From Haplomitrium mnioides (taxonomy: Eukaryota > Marchantiophyta > Haplomitriopsida > Calobryales): a stretch of DNA of 29,359 nucleotides. Where the stretch lies: NCBI GenBank assembly GCA_049999725.1, contig JBNGIS010020695.1:60326-89684 (forward strand). The letters run 5' to 3'. The stretch's first letter is position 1. Every line of letters starts with the position of its first letter. The translations under genes and the position numbers were made by a program. The notes below the pieces were generated by a model, which saw only the letters and a program-made list of their open reading frames with translations, was not told the origin of the DNA and searched no databases. This document shows, piece by piece, positions 8,100 to 18,169 of the stretch.

Positions 8100-10878
8100 C
8101 ACGTATTCTAGAGGTTCAAAAAATATGAGACTATAAATCATAAAAAAAGAGTCTACCTCTAAATTGTTGTATCATTTATTGTAGTCAATTGAGTACAAGT
8201 ACTTGTTTCAGCTATCACAAGAAAGAATAGAAGAGACTATATTGCAAAGAGAAATTTATCTTCCATGCTATTATATGTTGTTCTTCCAACTTTCATTACT
8301 CTTGTGTTCATTTTCCGTCAATGCTCTAACAGAAGCTGAACCGATATAAAGATCATGTTTTGAGTGTTGCCTATATTTTGATACTATAGAGCTAGGAATC
8401 AACTTGGTTTGTATGAGCGTATGATTGATAGTTTTATATTAATCCTCTTAGCGACTTTGGCAAATAAGATTTGATCATCTATAAAGCGTTGTGTTGTGCC
8501 TCTATAGTTTGTACCTAACTATATATTTGAATGAGTAGGATTGCAACGTCATCTTCAACGGGGTAGCTTGACCATCTCATGGAACAGGTCATGCTAGACT
8601 ACTAGACTTTAAGTTTCACAAAATTTCATTCTCAAACCCTAGTATGTCATGGTTGCTCGATAGCTTAAATAGTCTGACATGAAGTTTCATTAGTAATGTA
8701 GCCATTGATCTTTTACTATAGAAACCATTATCGGTCCATAGTCCCGCATTTTGACTTTGTGATATAGCTGAATATCCAAGTAACTCTTCGTTGATGCCTT
8801 TTGACCCATCATATGAAGTACGTCACACCCGACAATAGGAAAACAATCCTGAGGCGACTATGGAAGGGGTGTATTTTACCACAAATTGAGAGTTTCACTT
8901 GTATACTCATATACTAAGTCTTTTGATTTGAAAAATCTTTCTATATCGTACCTAGTTCATCCTTCTAATGTGGGACTCACATAGTGCGCATTACTCTATT
9001 TGATTGATGTACTCCAAACATGCTTGAGAAGTGAGAATTACCTAAGGTTAGAATCATCCATTATCCCTCATTGCCACTCCCTTAGACATCGCAGAATTGC
9101 ACACCCCAAGACCCCTCCTACCTAGCAACTTTTTGCCTTGATTTGTGTTCCATTAGCATGCACCTCTTGGGCTCAGTTATGGTATGATCATTTAGTTGGA
9201 ATTGCTAATTCTTAATAGACAAGATGATGTTAAAATGACTTTAGTGGCTTGGAACTCACATAGACAAGATGATGTCGGAATGACTTTAGTAGCCAGGAAC
9301 TGACTCTCAACAAGTGACTCTACATCCAAAGTTATGCTTTAATGAAGAATTGAAGTTTAGCTTTGTGTACAAACTGAAGTAGAAATAACCATCTACAATA
9401 GACAAAAAACTCTACTCTATCTCTGCATCCCCTTCCTTCAACTCACCACCTTTACTACAATGTCCATCAAGAAGTCGGGATTCCTCTCCATGTATCCTCC
9501 TTTGATACTATGGAAGGAATGTTGGATGTAGAGGAGGAAAATCTAGATGTCTTTGTAGATGGATTAAGCGTAGTGCACTACATAATCTACAGAGAGTTTG
9601 ATATGTGACCATTTAAGAGGTTTATCAAACTTCATAACTAAACATTGGCGATTGCAAACATTCCTTATGATAAGAATCTTCAGTAATGCAAGCATGATGA
9701 TTTGGAGCCTTTTTCAAATGATGATATTTTTGATGTAGCATCATTCTTTACGGTTGTTACAACATTAGATTTTTGGTCTTTGTTATTATTCAATCCTCCA
9801 AAAAATTCGACATCATGGAGGATGCCTTTTTGGAAATTTTTTTATACAATCAATCATGACATTTGGTAAGCCATTATTGTAGCTTACAATAAGCTCCAAA
9901 TAATTAGACATAACAACAAAACAATAAAATTACATACAAATAAGCATAACAAATAGACATTATCTTGCAACAAAGAAAAAAAAAATATCCATCACTTTGA
10001 TGGGCCTATAATAGCGCATGCCCACAAATACTGAAAGATGGGCTTCTAGACACAAGAAGGCAAGAAAAACATAAAAACCTTCAACGTCTAAATTGATGAA
10101 GCCACCCGTTCACTATACTAAATAATACATTCAATGTTTAGTTGTTCTATAGATTTTACAAGGTAAGAAAATCCAAGAGAAGATGCTCTTCTAAATGTTT
10201 AGCACAAGTTGTAATACATGGTCTTAAAAACATATGTTTGAAAATTGTGAATGATAAAGTCCTTGTACACATATGCGTATGTTTTTGATTGAATATGTTT
10301 CCTTGAAATTTTGTATGTTTTGATCAATTTTTGATCTTAAAAATATTGTAATGAAGCTTGAAAGTATTTAAAAATCATGATTTATTGCGTTTGATGTGTT
10401 ATTGGTAGTATGCTACCTTATGATGCTCATCATTTTTTAAGAGGTTTTTTTAAAGTAATTTTGACAAAACTCTCAATATAATATTTTCTTCAATACAATG
10501 TGTATGTAAAATAAGCATGTGGGATGTAGAAAAAAAAATTTATAGCCAAAAATTTATTTTCTTACGTAAAAAAAAATCATAAATGCTAAATTGGTGATTT
10601 TTTGTGTTTAGTTTTGATAATCGATTTTTGCGAACACCAATTGAAATAAGTACTAATTAGCGGTTCATGGCTCAAAATGTTTACTGTTTTTTGTATTTTT
10701 TTAGCCACAAAAGATCAAAAAAATATATTGAAGTGGAAGTTCAAGTTGGAGTTAGAGTTCAATTTTATTGTTTGCTTGTTGGACTTGTTGCCAAAGTTCT
10801 ATCTCGGCCTTCTTGTCATTATGATGTGAAAAGGCTAAAATCTTTTGAAGGTTCTACATGGTGATCATCACAAATATT
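8100..10878. other. AT-rich DNA with no recognised gene
   Basis: No frame of meaningful length resembles a known protein on either strand. Content is AT-rich with A and T runs, especially 9830-10660. A frame at 10667-10864 (65 codons) has no recognisable domain. A small tandem duplication lies at 9216-9305. The right edge is the target site of the 12-kb element, so this DNA was once continuous with 22914 onward. Confidence 0.6.
9216..9305. repeat. Two-copy 45-bp tandem repeat
   Basis: TAGACAAGATGATGT occurs at 9216 and 9261, followed in both copies by a near-identical GACTTTAGT(A/G)GC..GGAACT stretch. The copies differ at only a few positions, so it is fairly young compared with its surroundings. 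Confidence 0.8.
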
Positions 10879-10883
10879 ATACT
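10879..10883. repeat. Target-site duplication, left copy (ATACT)
   Basis: ATACT directly precedes the first base of the 5' LTR and is repeated exactly at 22909-22913, directly after the 3' LTR. Five-base duplications are the usual footprint of Ty3/gypsy integrases. Confidence 0.85.
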
Positions 10884-11445
10884 TTTGAGCCATGGATATA
10901 GAGTGCTAAGGAAGAATTCATAAAATCGAAAGTAGCATTGGCACAATTTTGCTCTTGTAAGTCTTAAAGTACCTTGGAAGCAGCGGATAGACTCCAATCA
11001 TTGAGTACCAACGGATTGCTGGGATCCAAGGAGTGGAACGAGATCATTTCCGAAGGCGAGAAGAGAGGTGTGGTAGCCAGCAAGTGGGGGGCACCACTAA
11101 TTTTTTACGGAAGTAGAAGAGAACGTGTAAGTATCATCGGATGCAGGAATTGAGGCCCTAGTAGGAGGAAGGGAGGGCGACCTTAGAACTGAGGAAGGAG
11201 CGGGGGCCAGAGGAGGAGGATCAAAGCTACGGGGCAGAGATCCAAGAACGCTCAAGAGTGATGGGGACCGTAGACAAGGAAAGACCACAGAGCAAGCTCC
11301 TAGATGTGCGCACTAGAAGCAGAGATCAGGAAGAGAAAGGAGGGGTAAAAGCCTTCGTAAGAAGCGACTAGGCCAAGGATCGAGGGACGACTCGATCCCT
11401 CAGGTGTTAAACGGGTTCTACTGGGGTCGGCGACCCCTTTCTTCA

Positions 11446-11715
11446 GTGTCCGCGGGACTTAGCAAAGACATAGCATCCCCTGGTTGTATGCGGGACTTAG
11501 CCGAGGCATGGCGGGCCCAAAGTGTCCGCGGGACTTAGCGGAGGCGTGACGGGCTCATGGTTCCGAGGGCTTCAGGGGAGACGTGGCAAGCGTAGGAGGC
11601 CCACAGGACTTTGCAGAAACGTGGCGTCTCCAGGGTATTAGCGGGACTTAGCGGAGACGTGGCATCCCTAGGGTGTCTGCGAGACTTAGCGGGGGCGTGG
11701 TGGGACCAAGGTGTC
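11446..11715 (+). repeat. 38-bp minisatellite in the 5' LTR (7 units)
   Basis: The core GTCCGCGGGACTTAGCGGAG, then ACGTGGC, recurs at about 11448, 11486, 11524, 11560, 11598, 11635 and 11674. Spacing is 36-39 bp, mostly 38. The units are GC-rich and include CG sites in a window that is otherwise AT-rich. The 3' LTR carries eight units. Confidence 0.9.
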
Positions 11716-11796
11716 GACAGTCTTCTTGGGAACTAGGTCAGCGCAACGGTCAAGCTTCCTCATTGTAAATGGTGTCGGATAGCGCTCTCTCGGAAA

Positions 11797-12345
11797 CGTG
11801 GCGTCTTCATAAGTGTCTAGGAGATTCAGTGAACATGTGGCAACTCGGAGGAGCCCATTGGATTCCTCGGAACCAAGTCAACGCGGCGGTCCGCCTTCCT
11901 TATTGAAATGGTATCAAATGGCACGCCCTCGGATTACGTGGCACTTCGGCAGACCCCGTTGGATCTTTCGGGTTAGAGAGGAGTCAACCATGGACGGAGG
12001 TCAGCGTGGCAGTTTGTCTTCTCTGTTGAAAGTGGCATCGAACGGCGCTACATTGGATTACGTGGCGCTTCGGCAGAGCCCGTTGGATCCTTTGGGTCAA
12101 AGAGAAGTTAACCACGGATGAAGATCAGCAAGGTGGTCCGCCTTCTTTGTTGAAAATGGCATCGAAAGGTGCTACATCAGATTACATGGCACTTCAACAG
12201 AGCTCATTGGATCCTTTGGGTCAGAAAGAAGTGGACCAATGACGAAGGTCAACGCGACGGTCCACCTTCTCTGTTGAAATCGGCGTCGGATGGCGGCCAT
12301 AGAAGAAAGTCAGCCTTGACACATGGCACTTTAGAGGAGTCCGAA
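11797..12345 (+). repeat. About 123-bp tandem repeat in the 5' LTR
   Basis: A (G/C)(T/A)TGGAT(T/C)C landmark followed by TTTGGGTCA and later GGTCCGCCTTC recurs at about 11857, 11958, 12082 and 12205, with a diverged version near 12343. The central spacing is 123-124 bp. Each unit also contains a GG(C/T)GCTACATCGGATTACGT-like segment. The same repeat occurs in the 3' LTR and, inverted, at 27035-27400. Confidence 0.88.
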
Positions 12346-12504
12346 GGATCCTTTGGACTTCCCTGTCCGTTGGATTCTTCGAATTGGGATACAAGGTCAA
12401 CTACGGAACAAGCTCAATGTGTCGGTCAACTTCCAAGTTGAATGCAGCGTCGGATGGCGGTAATGGAGGAAAAGTCAACAACGAGCTTTGGGTTTTGCTA
12501 GGTT

Positions 12505-12690
12505 CTGCGGACTCGGATCCGTAGAAATCTTCAGACTCGAATCCGCAAAAATCTTTGGACTCGAATCTGCGAGATTCCTTCAGACTCCTTTTCCGCGGGA
12601 TTCTTCGAAGCTCTGTTCCGTAGGGTTCTTCGGACTTGGTTCTATGAGAATCTTTGGAATCTTAGTCAGCGAGATTCCTTGGACTTGACC
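12505..12690 (+). repeat. 24-25-bp minisatellite in the 5' LTR
   Basis: The unit is GACTCGAATCCGCAAAAATC and close variants, starting at about 12509, 12533, 12558 and 12583, with more diverged units (GCGAGATTCCTTGGACT) up to 12690. The 3' LTR version at 21285-21440 has one unit fewer at its left end. Confidence 0.85.
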
Positions 12691-14085
12691 CCGTATGACC
12701 GTTGTACTTCGAAGCCTCCTACAAATAGATGGGACATGTGTCGCCCTGTCCAAGTTTGAGCCTAACGAGAATAACTACCTTTTCAAACGAGAAGGATTCG
12801 CATGGGCAAAAGCTTGAGGGGTATATATTGACGGACTTCAAATTCGATCGAGTTGGTGTGCAAGCAAGCTAGAGACACGCAAGCGATCTCACGATAAGAA
12901 AAATGCAACGAGGTAAGATAGAAGTCGATCCTAGTAAGAATTTACGTGAGGCGAGTGTACTTGCGCAAGAGGCTAGCATAGGTGGAGGTGGGCTGGAGGG
13001 GTGCCAAGAATCGCTGGGTGAGGAGCTCTAGAGGCTCGAGCAATTGAGGTGAACTTATCTCTACAGGTGGACCTATGGCGGAGGTGAATCGATACGGGAG
13101 ATTTGAAGGGGATCCATTTTGTTGAGAATTCGGGAGAGATTGCCAAGTGGGATCTTGGGGTCGTCTTTGCATTCCATGTGCGGGAGCATCAACCTAGAGT
13201 GCCCTAAGTGTGCTCTGGTGTTATCTTTCAAATAGAGCTGAGAAGAGGGTAGCTGCGTTAGTGCCTGCGCACTGCGGAGAAGACTTGTTTGAGGCTCAGA
13301 GGTGGAGTGAGCTACCAACAGTTGGGAGGACTATCTTCCAGAGGTGGAAGTGAAAGAAATCCTCTTCCGAGCCTAAGGAAGTAAATCCAAGGTTTCTCCC
13401 AAGGGAAGTTGAAAAACTATCTAGAAGAAGGGTGTGTGTGTGGGGATTGAAAGGAAGATTGATGTGGTGAGTTGAGGAGGAGTCTACTGGGGAGGTCAGT
13501 CCTAGTGGTCCTACAAGGTCTTTGATTTTGGTGAAGTGCAAGAAGTGTGTATGAATGTGTTAGTTAGATTTGAATTTTGTTATATGATATAAGAAGCAAT
13601 TAGATTCAGGCTCAGATAGGTACTGGTTGTTCAGACCCAGGGACAACCCTGTGAAAGGGGAGTCAAGTCCCTTGACATAGTCTTGTGATTTTGGGGTCAT
13701 TGCATTCTGTTCTGGAACTTTGTTTTATTGTGTAAGAACCATTCAAGACTAGAAGTAGGTAGGAATTCTACTTGTTCAGACCTTGGGACAACCCTACGAG
13801 GGGGAGTTAAGTTTATTGTCATTGTTCCGTGACACATGGGTCATTACATTCTGCTCCTGAAGTGTACACAAGATGGTTGGGTTCAGATTTGAGACCCCTA
13901 AATTACATTGAAGGTTTCCACAGAGATACTTGGGTTGTGTGTATGTATATTCTGGCATTGTGGGTGAATGAGCAGATTGGTTGATGTTGTGAATGTTGAG
14001 ATGAGGAAAGGGCTGGTAAGGTAAAGAGAGATTCTTTAAAGTCTCAAAGTGATACTTCAATAGGGGCCATCTCACAAAAGAACCT

Positions 14086-14091
14086 TATTCA
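14086..14091 (+). other. Deletion junction: 5' LTR fused to mid-gag
   Basis: Left of this point the sequence matches the 3' LTR up to about 22832. Right of it, gag begins in mid-domain at ESCPPWYKDLL. In the minus-strand relative, the LTR end (1730) and the matching PWY codons (about 1400) are some 330 bp apart. With the missing 76 bp of LTR, the deletion is therefore about 0.4 kb. It took the primer binding site, the leader and the gag start. Confidence 0.8.
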
Positions 14092-15400
14092 GAATCCTGC
14101 CCGCCATGGTACAAGGATTTGCTCGACAATGTCAAGAGGGACTGGGAAGCCTTTATAGCTGCTTTCATTGCACAGATTAGAGGAATCGGGGAGGAAACAC
14201 ATGCGCTGATCAAAATGGGTCAGCTAAGGATGAAGAAGAAAGAGTCCATCAAGAAATTCCTCCAGAGGTTTAAGAAGGTGGCATGGAAGTTGAACCCCTC
14301 AGCCACAGATGGGATGCTCACGACATGGTTTCTAGTAGCCCTACCCAGGGGAATTGAGATTGGGTGAGGCAAATGGATCTGCAAACGCTAGAAGAGGCGG
14401 TCAATGGAGCCCGCTCCCATGTAAAGACTGTAATCACGAGCTCCCACAGGAAAGCCAGAGCAAAGTATGAGTCCGATGACTCTTCAGACACTTCAGATAG
14501 CGGAGAGGAGACATATGAAAGTTTCGTAGCTTCCTTGGAAAGCAAAAGCGACTCAAACAACAGTAGCTCAGAGGTGGACCGGTCATCCTGGAAGAAGAAG
14601 AAGCAGAAGGATTTGAAGAAGAAGCGCAAGGATCTGAAGAAGAAAAAACAGGCCAAGGAGAGAGAGGTCCATCAGCGCAAGGGGGCCAACAAAGGAAAAT
14701 ACAAAAGAAGTGAAACCGAACCCGAGACGAGCAAGAAGCAAGGGAGGAGGGATCAAATTGAGGAGCTGAGCGCCAAGATAGAGGCAATGAATATCCTCTT
14801 GGCGGGAATCAAACCGGAAGGCAGACCCCTACCCACCAAGCGAGTCGAAGTGTGGTGCGTGAGATGTTACAAGCATGGCCACTCCCCTCAGGAATGCCTG
14901 GTAGAAAACAATGCGGTACACTATGTGAGGGAGGAAGCATCAAAGTATGTGAGGGAGGAAGTGGAGTATGTGATGGAAGAGGCCCCTAAGATGGTGTATC
15001 AAATCAGTGGGGGGCCTCGCACCATGTTGAGTAGGCCTGCAGGGGGGAGCAGAGGGCTAGGAAACAAGTGGGCTGCCAATCGGTCCCTCCGGACAACAAC
15101 CATGTAGCTCGGCCACATTTCTTCTAACTATTCGGAGCTGCGGAAGAGCGATTACGGCCAACCACATGCCTTATGTTTCCAATGCAAGAAGGAGGGGAAT
15201 GTGGCGGTCAATTGCCCACTTAATAGAAGGCTTGAGGAATCCCTCGAGCCAAGTGCAAATTCCCCTCCCCCTGCAATTGTCAATCTCATAGCCTTGGAGA
15301 AGAAGGAGGAAGCAGAATTGCCTGGATGGGATACACCTGCTCCTGAAGATTGCTTCTGAGTGGTGACCCAAGCCGGGGCGAAGGCCAAGAAGAAGAGTTA
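14091..15400 (+). pseudogene. gag: Ty3/gypsy gag, 5'-deleted and frameshifted
   Basis: Gag would form the particle and bind element RNA. The capsid part runs from PPWYKDLLDNVKRDW (14101) through IGEETHALIKMGQLRMKKKE to FLVALPRGIEIG, where the frame ends in TGA at 14365-14367. The continuation, RQMDLQTLEEAVNGARSHV, is in the next frame from 14364, so one base has been lost or gained there. A long Ser/Asp- then Lys-rich stretch (14460-14730) precedes a good CCHC knuckle, CVRCYKHGHSPQEC (14857-14898). A second Cys cluster, CFQCKKEGNVAVNC (15178-15219), has Asn where His is expected. Stops at 15105 and 15357 interrupt the tail. The N-terminal half is absent. The minus-strand gag at 404-1680 is the closest relative in the window. 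Confidence 0.88.
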
Positions 15401-15408
15401 GAGGAAAA

Positions 15409-16157
15409 GTGAGTGGAAGGCAAAGAAGGGGGGCCCAAGCAACCTCGTCACGGAGTGACTCAGATTATCAAGAGGATAATCCAAAGTGGTTCTATCCTAA
15501 GCAACACGACTACGTAAGGAAGCAATTGGAGGATCTAGAAGCACTAGAGGAGGAGCAAGCAGCAGTGGAGATCTTGAAGAAGGCCCGCAAGCAGCAAGGA
15601 GGGATCAAGGAAGCAAGAGCAAAGATCACAAGCCTAGATGATGGAGCGAAACCCGTCCCATACAATATTCATGCATATGTAAAGGATTGCCTTGTCACGA
15701 CCACAGTGGGCCAATTGATCAAGGACAGCCCGCTGTATAGAAAGCAGCTCCGAGAATTGTTGATGGGAGCCAAGAGGAGGAGAAGGCTGCCTCGAGTGGG
15801 AGCTCCAGCAGATCTGCAATTAGTGTGTGAGGACAAGGGGGCTTTTGAGATCAACATTCAGATCGCAGGGTGCACCCTATCGTTGGTGCTCGTAGATAGA
15901 GGGGCAAGAGTGAATATAATAGTGGAGGAGACCGCTCATAAGCTGGAATTCATGGAATTCTAACCTATGGCTAGAATCATGAGGCTAGCGGATGGTTCTA
16001 GGGTAAAACCATTAGGCTCCCTCCTCCAAGTGCCCACCTTCATTAGAGGGATAGAATTTAAGCTGAATTACTTAATCATGCAGCCAGCCAAAGCGTCTCC
16101 ATATCCTATACTAATTAGGAAGCCCTCGCTATATGGGGCCCGAGTCCTGTATAACTA
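15409..16157 (+). pseudogene. pol: Retropepsin-like protease region, pseudogene
   Basis: The protease would process the Gag-Pol polyprotein. A long linker (EDNPKWFYPKQHDYVRKQL and a Glu/Lys-rich coil-like stretch) leads to FEINIQIAGCTLSLVLVDRGARVNIIVEE. This corresponds to the flap-side strand and the active-site loop of an aspartic protease, with Asp at 15895-15897. The triad normally reads D-T/S-G; here it is D-R-G (AGA), which should abolish activity. A TAA at 15961-15963 is followed in the same frame by MRLADGSRVKPLGSLLQVP and IRKPSLYGARVLYN, the usual C-terminal part, which ends at the TAG at 16156-16158. The gag-to-pol frame change occurs near 15450. Confidence 0.78.
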
Positions 16158-16542
16158 GGGGAATTCCACATTGATGTTTGGCCCTGAGAAGATAGTTGTA
16201 CACTACAGACCTGTTCCTCACCCGGGGGAAACCCAAGCAAAAGAGGAATATGACAGTGAGTGGTCCGAGGAGGAGGAAGAGTCGAAATACCACTACTAGG
16301 TTCAGATGGTGAGCGAGGCAACAGAGGAGGATCTGTTGGAAGAAGGCGTGGTGTTTGTAAACCAAATTGAGATAGAAGAATACATAGAAACAGAGCACCA
16401 ACTAAAGGAATCCACGGAAGACCTGGCATGGGATGAGGACACTAAGGCCAAAAGATAGGAGGGGTCCGAAGTGTCTCATCGGATGTAGAGGGCAGACATA
16501 GAGAAGTCCAAAGAATCTCCCCGGGTGGAAGGGGGGTTATGA
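16158..16542 (+). pseudogene. Protease-RT linker, acidic and broken
   Basis: In the protease/RT frame this reads through as NSTLMFGPEKIVVHYRPVPHP, then an acidic run (EEYDSEWSEEEEESKYHY), then EEDLLEEGVVFVNQIEIEEY, with stops near 16297, 16456, 16486 and 16540. It is compositionally like the acidic linkers between protease and RT in large plant gypsy elements. No further domain is recognisable. Confidence 0.55.
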
Positions 16543-17348
16543 TTGGCAACCTTGATGCAAGAAGAAAGGGTGCAATGGAGAAATGAGATGGGGGCGGTGA
16601 AGGAATCCAAACACAAGCAAGTGGTGGTCCAAGAGGGACGAGCATTCCACATCGGATTTGAATTGCTTAGGGAATCGGAGCAAGCCATCACCCAACTCCT
16701 AAGTAACTCCAATGATGCCTTTGCTTGGAGTCACGTAGATTTGAAGGGAGTCCCAAGGGAATTGGGGAAACATTGCATTGACTTAGAGCCTACAGCAATC
16801 CCGGTAAGACAGTGACAATACACAATGAACCTCCACTTCTCCCTATTGGTGAAGGAGGAAATTGACAAGCTGTTGGAGGAAGATTTCATCTACCCGGTCC
16901 TCAATAGTGAATGGGTGTCCCAGCTAGTGGTGGTACCCAAGAAAGTCGGGCAAGATGGTGAAAGAAAAATCTGAGTGTACTAGGATTTTTGGAGGCTCAA
17001 TGAGGCCATGAAAAAGGATCACTACTCGCTGCCCTTTACGGATGGGGTGCTAGACTTGGTGGCAAGGCGAGAGGTTTATAGCTTCCTGGACGGGTACTCC
17101 GGATATAACCAGATTTGGATCAGAGAGCAGGATCAGCTCAAAACGACATTCACCACAAAATGGGAGGTGTTTGCCTTCCGAAGAATGCCATTCAGATTAT
17201 GCAATGCACTAGAAACTTTCCACAAAGGATAATGATGAACATCTTCCATAATTATCTGAGGAAATTCTTAGAGATCTTCATCGACGACTTCGTGGTGTAT
17301 GGGAAGCTAGAGGATCACGAGCGGGATGTGAGGCTCACCCTCCAATGA
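16543..17348 (+). pseudogene. pol: Ty3/gypsy reverse transcriptase, pseudogene
   Basis: This is the reverse transcriptase of the 12-kb element. The entry motif DAFAWSHVDLKGVPREL (about 16714) and KEEIDKLLEEDFIYPV (about 16852) precede VVVPKKVGQDGERKI and DFWRLNEAMKKDHYSLP. VYSFLDGYSGYNQIWI, TTFTTKWEVFAFRRMPF and the catalytic FIDDFVVYG follow, with the Asp pair at 17283-17288. Stops fall at about 16813, 16972 and 16981, and a frame change lies between MPFRLCNALETF and RIMMNIFHNYLRKFLEI near 17220. The catalytic pair is intact, as is the FLDGYSGYNQI motif typical of plant gypsy RT. The small number of lesions per kilobase suggests a more recent insertion than the chromovirus at 4402. Confidence 0.92.
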
Positions 17349-17369
17349 TGCAGAGAGACGGAGCTGAGA

Positions 17370-18169
17370 TTGCACCCAAGCGAATGTTTCTTCGAAGTGA
17401 AGGAGGGGATACTCCTCGAACACCGGATTTCTAGTAGGGGCATCAAAGTGGATCAAGAAAAGATTGCCATCTGGATGAATGTCTCATTCCCAACCAACTT
17501 GAAGGAGGTGCAAGGTTCTTGGGGTGCGTGGGATACTACAGAAGGTTCATCAACCAATTTACCTCAGTGACACTACCCCTCACCCAGATGATAAAAGGGG
17601 GCAACACCTTTGAAGCCACCCCCAAGAGGCTGGCAAGCTTCACGGAATTGAAGAGGTGATTAGTGGGTGCCCATTTTCTAGTGCCTCCTAGCTGGGGGAG
17701 AGATTTTCACGTGATGATTGATGTGCTCGGCTTCTACATCAGAGCGGTGCTAAGCCAAATGGATGAGAAGGGCATGGATTACCCGATTTATTTTGCCAGC
17801 AGGCTACTAGCCCCCGCGGAGAAGAATTACTTTGCAATGGATCGGGAAACCTTGGGAATTATTTATGCCTTGAAGAAATTCAGGCATTACTTGTTGCATT
17901 ACAAGGTGATCTTCCACACTGATCACAATGCACTCAAGTACATGGTGAACAAACCAAATGTGACCAATCGGATCGCAAGGTGGGTGCTTCTCTTGCAAGA
18001 GTTCAACTTTGAAGTAAGGATCAAGCTACGGAGGAAGTATAGCAATGCCGACTTCTTCTCTCGAATTGTTGGGCCAATCAATCAAGAGGAGGTGAGAAAT
18101 GCATTTCCAAATGAGGACCTGTTCGAAGTGAGAGCTGGAAGGGCCACGAACTATGCTGCAATAACATAA
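17370..18169 (+). pseudogene. pol: RT connection and RNase H, pseudogene
   Basis: CFFEVKEGILLEHRISSRGIKVDQEKIA continues the RT thumb in the frame used by FIDDF. A frame change near 17515 brings in FLGCVGYYRRFINQFTSV and then RNase H. The three catalytic acids are present: MIDVLGFYIRAVLSQ with Asp at 17720, FAMDRETLGIIYALKKFRHYL with Glu at 17846, and HTDHNALKYMVNK with Asp at 17921. The segment ends NADFFSRIVGP and then a TAA at 18167-18169. A TGA at about 17657 interrupts the connection. The RNase H domain itself has no internal stop. Confidence 0.9.

Larger units (their letters stand above)
10884..14087 (+). repeat. 5' LTR (3' end deleted)
   Basis: It aligns throughout with 19627-22832. 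In the aligned segment 13291-13630 against 22038-22377, I count by eye about 11 mismatches, ten of them transitions; divergence is higher in the minisatellite parts. Similarity stops at about 14087, just after CTCACAAAAGAACCTT. The 3' LTR continues for a further 76 or so bases to its TGACA end, so those bases are missing here. The frames seen in this stretch are repeat-driven and are not genes. Confidence 0.92.

Noticed and set aside
10667-10864. 65-codon plus-strand frame before the 12-kb element
   Set aside because: It has no recognisable domain or regulatory context, and a frame of this length is expected by chance in this composition.
11813-12441. Open frames of 90-102 codons in the 5' LTR, with counterparts at 20454-21564
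   Set aside because: They lie wholly within the 38-bp and 123-bp repeat arrays and change frame between units. They are products of stop-poor, GC-rich repeats, not genes.
11446-12690. CRISPR-like regular direct repeats (also the 40-bp repeat at 24519)
   Set aside because: Units are contiguous, without unique spacers. They lie in retrotransposon LTRs or plant flank, and no cas gene is present.
14318-14787. Minus-strand Phe/Ser-rich frames (112 and 117 codons) opposite gag
   Set aside because: They are the complement of the Lys- and Asp/Ser-rich gag tail (AAG/GAA codons), not independent genes.
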